NCBI GenBank assembly: GCA_963971305.1
Contig: OZ020303.1
Span: 43,016,106 to 43,080,105 of the forward strand
Direction: 5' to 3'
Source of the DNA: Arcuatula senhousia
Lineage: Eukaryota; Mollusca; Bivalvia; Mytilida; Mytilidae
DNA: 64,000 nt
Shown: in pieces, positions 38,501-50,500 of the stretch
How the letters are laid out: every line of letters begins with the position of its first letter
Numbering within the stretch: the stretch's first letter is position 1
Notes under the pieces: generated by a model
Databases searched by the model: none
Told to the model about the DNA's origin: nothing
Seen by the model: the letters and a program-made list of their open reading frames with translations, nothing else
Made by a program: the position numbers and the translations under genes

Positions 38501-41500
38501 CTGATGGAAGGAGCTGAAGTTTATCATCCTGATGTAACAATGGTTAGTAGTTTTCCAGTACTGTAAACTCTACTTCATATACATAATTTGAGACCCTTGG
38601 AAGTCATACTCAAGTCTAAGGTAGATTTATTGGACTTTAACTTTTTCTACTGTGAAAAAACTCCTATAAAGGAAGGATTTCAATTGGATTTTTTCCTAGG
38701 CAAATTTGTCAATATGGCCTTCGATCTTGCCTTGTTAATTCTTGGAATTTTTTATGTGGCACCCACTACTGCCTGACCTTTGATAGCAAGAATACTACTT
38801 AAATTTTTATAACAGATTTCTCAGCTTCTACTTGATTTTAAAGTTATTATGCATATTTATCTTAATGAGTTGATCTGTGCCTTATCTTTTCAGGTCAGTG
38901 GGTCATGTACGTCCTGTTTATCAAGCGGACTTAACTTTTTACTAGGGTCAAAAAGACAAAACATTCATAACAGATTGCAAGACTCATACTTGAAGAATCG
39001 ATTTTAAATTCAGTTTTCAGCGTAAACTTAATGAGTTGTATCTTGCGTCCCAATTCCAGTTCAGTGAATCATGTATTTCCTGTTTTCCAAACTGACAACG
39101 CGTTCTTGATGTTTACTTTAATTTTGGCTACTGGCTGCTACATCAAAATTCAATGTATGAAAAAAAAACCCACATTAACTTATTAGAACAAATTTAATAG
39201 ATTAAACTATTTATATTTCAGTACAGTGTGACAGATAAAGAATCCAAACAGTTACTGGGTTATTTCTATTTGGATCTATTTCCCAGAGAAGGGAAGTATG
39301 GACATGCTGCTTGTTTTGGTTTACAGGTACTTTGAAATTTTTAAGTTTGATAAGGAAATTTTTAAAATTGACTCCTCCTAAATCAAACATGAAAATATTT
39401 GCAATTTTCATTAACCTTTTGAAATTTGTAGAGGTAGTTTCATAAAGAAGCTATAGTGAAATGTCAGATTGAATTTTTGGGGTTTGGTTGGGTAGTTTAA
39501 AAAAGTGCCTATCAACCAACCTACTTCCATATTTAATTCTTGAACAGCTTTTATATAGTTTAGCTTTAATTTAAAAGAAAGTTAAAAAAATATGTGTACC
39601 ATTGCCTTTTGCTAAATTTAAAAGAACTTTACAGCCAGGTTGTATTGGTCCTGATGGAAACAGACAGGTGTCTGTAGCAGCCATGGAAGCCAACTTCACC
39701 AAAGCTACACAAGACAAGCCATCATTACTGACTCATGATGAGGTAGGTATAAATTCCTCTTCACCAAAGCTACACAAGACAAGCCATCACTTCTGACTCA
39801 TGATGAGGTAGGTATAAATTCCTCTTCACTAAAGCTACACAAGACAAGCCATCACTACTCATGATGAGGTAGGTATGAATTCCACTTCACCAAAGCTACA
39901 CAAGACAAGCCATCACTTCTTACTCATGATGAGGTAGGTATAAATTCCACTTCACTAAAGCTACACAAGACAAGCCATCACTTCTGACTCATGATGAGGT
40001 AGGTATAAATTCCACTTCACTTAAGCTACACAAGACAAGCCATCACTTCTGACTCATGATGAGGAAGGTATAAATCCCACTTCACTAAAGCTACACAAGA
40101 CAAGCCATCACTTCTGACTCATGATGAGGAAGGTATAAATCCCACTTCACTAAAGCTACACAAGACAAGCCATCACTTCTGACTCATGATGAGGTAGGTA
40201 TAAATTCCACTTCACTTAAGCTACACAAGACAAGCCATCACTTCTTACTCATAATGAGGTAGGTATAAATTCCACTTCACTAAAGCTACACAAGACAAGC
40301 CATCACTTCTGACTCACGATGAGGTAGGTATAAATTTAACTTCACCAAAGCTACACAAGACAAGCCATCACTTCTGACTCATGATGAGGTAGGTATAAAT
40401 TCCACTTCACTAAAGCTACACAAGACAAGCCATCACTTCTGACTCACGATGAGGTAGGTATAAATTCAACTTCACCAAAGCTACATAAGACAAGCCATCA
40501 CTTCTGACTCACGATGAGGTAGGTATAAATTCAACTTCACCAAAGCTACACAAGACAAGCCATCACTTCTGACTCACGATGAGGTAGGTATAAATTCAAC
40601 TTCACCAAAGCTACACAAGACATGCCATCACTTCTGACTCACGATGAGGTAGGTATAAATTCAACTTCACCAAAGCTACACAAGACATGCCATCACTTCT
40701 GACTCACGATGAGGTAGGTATAAATTCTTCTTCACCAAAGCTACACAAGACAAGCCATCACTTCTGACTCACGATGAGGTAGGTATAAATTCTTCTTCAC
40801 CAAAGCTACACAAGACAAGCCATCACTTCTGACTCACGATGAGGTAGGTATGAATTCCACTTCACCAAAGCTACACAAGACAAGCCATCACTTCTCATGA
40901 TGAGGTAGGTATGAATTCCACTTCACCAAAGCTACACAAGACAAGCCATCACTTCTGACTCACGATGAGGTAGGTATAAATTCAACTTCACCAAAGCTAC
41001 ATAAGACAAGCCATCACTTCTGACTCACGATGAGGTAGGTATAAATTCAACTTCACCAAAGCTACACAAGACAAGCCATCACTTCTGACTCACGATGAGG
41101 TAGGTATAAATTCAACTTCACCAAAGCTACACAAGACATGCCATCACTTCTGACTCACAATGAGGTAGGTATAAATTCCACTTCACTAAAGCTACACAAG
41201 ACAAGACATCTCTTCTTACTCATGATGAGGTAGGTATAACTCCCACTTCACTAAAGCTACACAAGACAAGCCATCACTTCTGACTCATGATGAGGTAGGT
41301 ATAAATTCCACTTCACTAAAGCTACACAAGACAAGCCATCACTTCTGACTCACGATGAGGTAGGTATAAATTCAACTTCACCAAAGCTACATAAGACAAG
41401 CCATCACTACTAATGATGAGGTAGGTATGAATTCCACTTCACCAAAGCTACACAAGACAAGCCATCACTTCTTACTCATGATGAGGTAGGTATAACTCCC

Positions 41501-44500
41501 ACTTCACTAAAGCTACACAAGACAAGCCATCACTTCTTACTCATGATGAGGTAGGTATAAATTCCACTTCACTAAAGCTACACAAGACAAGCCATCACTT
41601 CTGACTCACGATGAGGTAGGTATAAATTCAACTTCACCAAAGCTACACAAGACAAGCCATCACTTCTGACTCACGATGAGGTAGGTATAAGTTCAACTTT
41701 ACCAAAGCTACACAAGACATGCCATCACTTCTGACTCACAATGAGGTAGGTATAAATTCCACTTCACTAAAGCTACACAAGACAAGCCATCACTTCTGAC
41801 TCACGATGAGGTAGGTATAAATTCAACTTCACCAAAGCTACATAAGACAAGCCATCACTTCTGACTCATGATGAGGTAGGTATGAATTCCACTTCACTAA
41901 AGCTACACAATACAAGCCATCACTTCTGACTCACGATGAGGTAGGTATAAATTCAACTTCACCAAAGCTACACAAGACATGCCATCACTTCTGACTCACG
42001 ATGAGGTAGGTATAAGTTCAACTTCACCAAAGCTACACAAGACATGCCATCACTTCTGACTCACAATGAGGTAGGTATAAATTCCACTTCACCAAAGCTA
42101 CACAAGACAAGCCATCACTTCTGACTCATGATGAGGTAGGTATAAATTCCTCTTTACCAAAGCTACACAAGACAAGACATCTCTTCTGACTCATGATGAG
42201 GTAGGTATGAATTCCACTTCACTAAAGCTACACAAGACAAGCCATCACTTCTGACTCACGATGAGGTAGGTAAAAATTCAACTTCACCAAAGCTACATAA
42301 GACAAGCCATCACTTCTGACTCACGATGAGGTAGGTATAAATTCCTCTTCACCAAAGCTACACAAGACAAGCCATCACTTCTGACTCACGATGAGGTAGG
42401 TATAAATTCAACTTCACCAAAGCTACATAAGACAAGCCATCACTTCTGACTCACGATGAGGTAGGTATAAGTTCAACTTCACCAAAGCTACACAAGACAT
42501 GCCATCACTTCTGACTCACAATGAGGTAGGTATAAATTCAACTTCACCAAAGCTACACAAGACAAGCCATCACTTCTGACTCATGATGAGTTAGGTATAA
42601 ATTCCACTTCACTAAAGCTACACAAGACAAGCCATCACTTCTGACTCACGATGAGGTAGGTATAAATTCAACTTCACCAAAGCTACATAAGACAAGCCAT
42701 CACTTCTGACTCACGATGAGGTAGGTATAAATTCAACTTCACCAAAGCTACACAAGACAAGCCATCACTACTCATGATGAGGTAGGTATGAATTCCACTT
42801 CACCAAAGCTACACAAGACAAGCCATCACTTCTTACTCATGATGAGGTAGGTATAAATCCCACTTCACTAAAGCTACACAAGACAAGCCATCACTTCTGA
42901 CTCATGATGAGGTAGGTATAAATTCCACTTCACTTAAGCTACACAAGACAAGCCATCACTTCTTACTCATAATGAGGTAGGTATAAATTCCACTTCACTA
43001 AAGCTACACAAGACAAGCCATCACTTCTGACTCACGATGAGGAAGGTATAAATTCAACTTCACCAAAGCTACATAAGACAAGCCATCACTTCTGACTCAC
43101 GATGAGGTAGGTATAAGTTCAACTTCACCAAAGCTACACAAGACATGCCATCACTTCTGACTCACAATGAGGTAGGTATAAATTCAACTTCACCAAAGCT
43201 ACACAAGACAAGCCATCACTTCTGACTCATGATGAGGTAGGTATAAATTCCACTTCACTAAAGCTACACAAGACAAGCCATCACTTCTGACTCACGATGA
43301 GGTAGGTATAAATTCAACTTCACCAAAGCTACCAAGCTACATAAGACAAGCCATCACTTCTGACTCACGATGAGGTAGGTATAAGTTCAACTTCACCAAA
43401 GCTACACAAGACATGCCATCACTTCTGACTCACAATGAGGTAGGTATAAATTCAACTTCACCAAAGCTACACAAGACAAGCCATCACTTCTGACTCATGA
43501 TGAGGTAGGTATAAATTCCAATTCACTAAAGCTACACAAGACAAGCCATCACTTCTGACTCACGATGAGGTAGGTATAAATTCAACTTCACCAAAGCTAC
43601 ATAAGACAAGCCATCACTTCTGACTCACGATGAGGTAGGTATAAATTCAACTTCACCAAAGCTACACAAGACATGCCATCACTTCTGACTCACGATGAGG
43701 TAGGTATAAGTTCAACTTCACCAAAGCTACACAAGACATCCCATCACTTCTGACTCACAATGAAGTAGGTATAAATTCAACTTCACCAAAGCTACACAAG
43801 ACAAGCCATCACTTCTGACTCATGATGAGGTAGGTATAAATTCCTCTTTACCAAAGCTACACAAGACAAGACATCTCTTCTGACTCATGATGAGGTAGGT
43901 ATAAATTCCACTTCACTTAAGCTACACAAGACAAGCCATCACTTCTGACTCATGATGAGGTAGGTATGAATTCCACTTCACTAAAGCTACACAATACAAG
44001 CCATCACTTCTGACTCACGATGAGGTAGGTATAAGTTCAACTTCACCAAAGCTACACAATACAAGCCATCACTTCTGACTCACGATGAGGTAGGTATAAA
44101 TTCAACTTCACCAAAGCTACACAAGACAAGCCATCACTTCTGACTCACGATGAGGTAGGTATAAATTCAACTTCACCAAAGCTACACAAGACATGCCATC
44201 ACTTCTGACTCACAATGAGGTAGGTATAAATTCCACTTCACTAAAGCTACACAAGACAAGACATCTCTTCTTACTCATGATGAGGTAGGTATAACTCCCA
44301 CTTCACTAAAGCTACACAAGACAAGCCATCACTTCTGACTCATGATGAGGTAGGTATAAATTCCACTTCACTAAAGCTACACAAGACAAGCCATCACTTC
44401 TGACTCACGATGAGGTAGGTATAAATTCAACTTCACCAAAGCTACATAAGACAAGCCATCACTACTCATGATGAGGTAGGTATGAATTCCACTTCACCAA

Positions 44501-47500
44501 AGCTACACAAGACAAGCCATCACTTCTTACTCATGATGAGGTAGGTATAACTCCCACTTCACTAAAGCTACACAAGACAAGCCATCACTTCTTACTCATG
44601 ATGAGGTAGGTATAAATTCCACTTCACTAAAGCTACACAAGACAAGCCATCACTTCTGACTCACGATGAGGTAGGTATAAATTCAACTTCACCAAAGCTA
44701 CATAAGACAAGCCATCACTTCTGACTCACGATGAGGTAGGTATAAGTTCAACTTCACCAAAGCTACACAAGACATGCCATCACTTCTGACTCACAATGAG
44801 GTAGGTATAAATTCCACTTCACTAAAGCTACACAAGACAAGCCATCACTTCTGACTCACGATGAGGTAGGTATAAATTCAACTTCACCAAAGCTACATAA
44901 GACAAGCCATCACTTCTGACTCACGATGAGGTAGGTATAAATTCAACTTCACCAAAGCTACACAAGACAAGCCATCATTACTGACTCATGATGAGGTAGG
45001 TATAAATTCAACTTTACCAAAGCTACACAAGACAAGCCATCACTTTTTACTCATGATGAGGTAGGTATAAATTCAACTTCACCAAAGCTACACAAGACAA
45101 GCCATCATTACTGACTCACGATGAGGTCAGTCTTTGCTGGATTTCTATTGAGCAAAATGTGATGTAAATTTAATAGACTGAAGGGGCTTAATTAAATGGT
45201 ATTTTGTTTTGATGACTGGTTTAATATTGTGTTTTTGACTGGATTCCACAAAATAATCGTCACTCTAATATGCTATTGAATATCAGAAAAGATGCATATG
45301 TCAATTTGTTAATTTTTGAATATTCAGATTTGGATTATAAAATACTGAATGTTGGGCACTGTGATTTTTTCCGGTAACAGTAACAGCTTGCTCAGCAACT
45401 ACTAATCACAACTTGATATTTTGAATACAGCATCAGCATGGGGTCCCATACCATGGAAATCTATTTCAGGTCTGCATCTCACCAACTTCCTGTTTAACAA
45501 AATCTGTCCAATTTGGAACAACAGATTTTTCATTTAGTAAGGTGAAAAAGAGCTGTGTTGCTGCTTTGCTTATTTGTTGAATATCAAATATTGTGATTGA
45601 CATGACTCATACAAATTAGTATCCATGATAAATAATACATTCACAATAAAGTCATTTTTTACAAAAATGTGTTTGTACATGTATTACCAGCTCCAATATC
45701 ACTTCATAGGTATTACATGTGTTTATGAGTAATAGTATTGATTTTTTAAAGTATCTGTCTTTCTAAGAATCATGCAGGGTTTATGATAATGGTGATTTAT
45801 GGTAAAAAATAACACATGGGTTTCTTTACATTTTCTGAATCAAGATATAGTGTTATTGTTGAAAATCGAGTCTGTTTTCCACAAAGGTCTTGGTCATTGG
45901 AGAAATCATTGTTTTGAATTATTATGAAATGCATAGCAAGAAAAGAGTTATCTCCCTTGTTTACAATATTTTTAATGCAATCTAGGTAAATTTTATCTCT
46001 TATGACCAACATCATAGAAACAAATGGCTGTTGTTTTTGTTAATAGGTGACCATTCTGTATTAGAAACCATGTTCAAAACCATGTGTTATTTTTTACCAT
46101 GAATCACCCTCTGCATGATTTTTAGAAAGACTGGTACTTAAGAATTTTATTTGTAGGTAGAGACATATTTCCATGAATTTGGACACGTTATGCATCAGAT
46201 CTGTGCTCAAGCTAATTTCCCTTTGTTCAGGTAATTATTATACTGTCCATTTGAAAAGTTTGGTTATGTAGTGATAAAAGTGCCCCTCCTCTATTGGTAT
46301 GTTACACCTCAGGGCTCCTATCTCTTATCTGCAACTTCTACTAAACAACCTATGAATTTTCATGAAACTTTCACACAAATTTTGTCACAACCTTTTATTT
46401 TAGTATTTGATCTTTTGATTTTTGTTTGAAAGAGTCAAAAAATGCAAGACAATGGCATTATTTTCCAGCGATGGCAGCATAAACTTTATTGAAAGACTTT
46501 TGTGGAAAATAAATAACATGAGAAGTATAATACCTAACTAGGCTTCTGATATTTTTGTGAAGACTTATTGGGTTATGGTATACACTTGTAACTGTCAAAT
46601 TGCCATATAAAATATAATGCCATAGTGACCTTGACCCCATTTTCATCAGTCAACAACTATGTAATCTCAGGTCTTTTTTAAACTGCTAAACATACACGTT
46701 TTGGATATAATGTATTATGTATCTGTAATTACAACCAATTTGTTCTGATTTGATTTGTCTCAACCTAATCTTATAAGAAGAAGAAATAAATAACTTGAAA
46801 CAGACAATTGAATTAAAAATGCATTAATATAAATTGAATTAAAAAAAAATCATTGAGGGACAAAACAGTCATAGACCAAATTATGATAAGAACCAGAATT
46901 ATGTGTGTTTCTAAACCTACAATTATATTCCAGTGGTACACATGTAGAGAGAGACTTTGTTGAAGCCCCATCTCAGATGTTAGAGAATTGGTGCTGGGAG
47001 AAGGAACCCCTCAGTCGTATGTCTGCTCACTACAAGACTGGTGCAGCTATCCCAGACAACCTGTTAGAAAAACTTCTGGCCAGTCGGAAAGCCAATGCTG
47101 GTGTTTTTAACCTGAGACAAATTCTGCTGGGTACTTTTGATCAGACCATACACAGAATGAAAGAGGTAAGTAAAGGTCATTTATGTTAAGCATTGCATTT
47201 AAATATTTGGTTAAGTACAGTTGGATGCATATTTAGTGCCAACATTGAGGATGCAAAAGCCTTTTAGTTTTCTTTTTGTTCTCCAATCTGTCAAACCAAC
47301 AACAATACTTTTGTGAACTTCCAAACTTCAAATTATAAAAAAATTTACAACATGATTTCTGACTGGGCCCTTACTGATATTATCAGTTTTCTGAATTTTT
47401 ATGCCCCTGCGATGACATGTCGGGGGGGGGGGGGCATTAAGTTTTACTCATGTCCGTCCGTCCGTATGAATTTCTGTCAAGCTTTTCCTGTGGGACGTCT

Positions 47501-50500
47501 ACTTCCTGTTTGGGACTTAGGCCAATGTAAAAATGACTATGAAAATTTCCGTCAAGCTTTTCTCAGGAACCAAACATGAGAATGATTTGAAACTTGGTAG
47601 GATTGTTCAGTATGACAAACTATATGTCCTTAGAGATTTTGAGACCTGTCAGATATCTACTTCCTGCTTTGGACTAAGGCCGATATGAAAATATGCGAAC
47701 ATGATTTAGAAAATTTCCGTCAAGCTTTTCTCTGGAACCATACATGAGAATGATTTGAAACTTTGTAGGATTGATCAGTATGACAAACTATAGGTTCTAA
47801 GCGATTTTGAGAGTGAGACCTGTGGGACATCTACTTCCTGTTTGGGACTTGGCCGAAATAATAATCAACTTAAAAACTTCTGTCAAACTTTTCTCAGAAA
47901 CTGTACATGGGTATGATTTCAAACTTGGTAGGATGGTTCAGTATGACAAACTGTATGTCCTAAGCGACTTTCAGGTCTGCCGGACATCTACTTCCTGTTT
48001 GGGACTTAGCGGGGGCATCCGTGTCCCATGGACACATTCCTTCTTTATTTATATGTAGAAAGAACACAATATGCTGACATACGGTAATCTAATCACCATC
48101 CTCTTTTCACAGGCAGATACAGCTTCAATCTTCTCCAAATTATCAGAGGAATTACTGGGTTTCCCTGCCACACCAGGAACTAACATGCCAGCATCATTTG
48201 GTCATCTAGCTGGTGGATATGATGCACAATATTACGGGTATCTGGTATGTACAAAATTTGTATCATTACCATTAATATCTTTGAAAAATGTTTATGTAAT
48301 TTTCTTTACTTTAATTAGAAACACAAGATTTGTTTGAAAGAAATGCATATGCATGCAGTGGGGGAAAGAGACCCTCTTTTAAATTGTGGTCCCCAAATTG
48401 ATGTAGGATGATGCTCTTGCTTAGTTGCTGTTATTCTGGGGAAGGAAATTTAGTTAGTTGTTAGAGTTATCACTAATTTAAAAATAAAAAAAAACAGTGC
48501 AAGTACTTGAAGACTGTATTTTGAATAAATTGAATAGTCTTTCAATAGTTTATATTATTGATTTTCCAGTCTTTTTCATTTACATAATTATACCCCACGC
48601 AACGAAGTTGCGAAGGGTATAATGTTTTTGACTGGTCCGTCCGTCCATCCGTCCGTCCGTCCGTCCGTCCGTCCGTCTGTGATCAAAGTTTGTAATCGCA
48701 ACTCCTCTTAAACTACTGAACAGAATTTAACGAAACTTGGTATGCAAGAAGGACACCATATGTAGTTGTGCATATTACCAGGAATTTTTTATCCGCAAAT
48801 TTTTGTGGGAGTTATGGCCCTTTTGGACTTAGAAATTTGCATTAAATCATGATTACAGTTTGTAATCGCAACTCCTCTTAAATTACTGAACAGAATTTAA
48901 CGAAACTTGGTATGCAAGAAGGACACCATATGTAGTTGTGCATGATACCAGGAATTTTCGATCCGCAAATTTTTGTGGGAGTTATGGCCTTTTTGGACTT
49001 AGAAATTTGCATTAAATCATGATTACAGTTTGTAATCCCAACTCCTCTTAAACTACTGAACAGAATTTAACGAAACTTGGTATGCAAGAAGGACACCATA
49101 TGTAGTTGTGCATGTTACCAGGAATTTTTGATCTGCAAATTTTTGTGGGAGTTATGGCCCTTTTAGACTTAGAAATTTGCGTTTAATCATGATTACAGTT
49201 TGTAATCGCAACTCCTCTTAAACTACTAAACAGAATTTAACGAAACTTGGTATGCAAGAAGGACACCATATGTTGTTGTGCATATTACCAGGAATTTTTT
49301 ATCCGCAAATTTTTGTGGGAGTTATGGCCCTTTTGGACTTAGAAATTTGCATTAAATCATGATTACAGTTTGTAATCGCAACTCCTCTTAAACTACTGAA
49401 CAGAATTTAACGAAACTTGGTATGCAAGAAGGACACCATATGTAGTTGTGCATGATACCAGGAATTTTCAATCCGCAAATTTTTGTAGGAGTTATTCCCC
49501 TTTCGACTTAGAAATTAGCAGAAAATCATGATTTCAGTTTTTGATCGCAACTCCTCTTAAACTACTGAACAGAATTTAATGAAACTTGGTATGCAAAAAG
49601 GACACCATATGTAGTTGTGCATGTTACCAGTAATTTTTTATCTGCAAATTTTTGTGGGAGTTATTCCGCTTTTGGACTTAAAAATTAGCAGAAAATCATG
49701 ATTACAGTTTGTAATTTTTGATCCGCAAATTTTTGTGGGAGTTATGGCCCTTTTAGACTTAGAAATTTGCGTTTAATCATGATTACAGTTTGTAATCGCA
49801 ACTCCTCTTAAACTACTAAACAGAATTTAACGAAACTTGGTATGCAAGAAGGACACCATATGTTGTTGTGCATATTACCAGGAATTTTTTATCCGCAAAT
49901 TTTTGTGGGAGTTATGGCCCTTTTGGACTTAGAAATTTGCATTAAATCATGATTACAGTTTGTAATCGCAACTCCTCTTAAACTACTGAACAGAATTTAA
50001 CGAAACTTGGTATGCAAGAAGGACACCATATGTAGTTGTGCATGATACCAGGAATTTTCAATCCGCAAATTTTTGTAGGAGTTATTCCCCTTTCGACTTA
50101 GAAATTAGCAGAAAATCATGATTTCAGTTTTTGATCGCAACTCCTCTTAAACTACTGAACAGAATTTAATGAAACTTGGTATGCAAAAAGGACACCATAT
50201 GTAGTTGTGCATGTTACCAGTAATTTTTTATCTGCAAATTTTTGTGGGAGTTATTCCGCTTTTGGACTTAAAAATTAGCAGAAAATCATGATTACAGTTT
50301 GTAATCGCAACTCCTCTTAAATTACTGAGCAGAATTTAACGAAACTTGGTATGCAAGAAGGACACCATATGTAGTTGTGCATATTACCAGGAATTTTTGA
50401 TCCGCAAATCTTTGTGGGAGTTATTACCCTTGGGACTTAGAAATTGCAACTCCTCTGAAACTACTGAAAAGAATTTAACAAAACATAGTTTGCAAGAAAC

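Noticed and set aside
39692..45127. Protein-coding interpretation of the 65-bp array, or a CRISPR-like array
   Set aside because: The unit is not a multiple of 3 and read-through meets TGA in the first copies. The copies are contiguous without unique spacers. The genome is eukaryotic and the unit is an exon-intron junction.
48640..48680. GTCC repeat run as an independent microsatellite locus
   Set aside because: The same run follows the 5' hairpin of nearly all hairpin-ended families here, so it belongs to the element.
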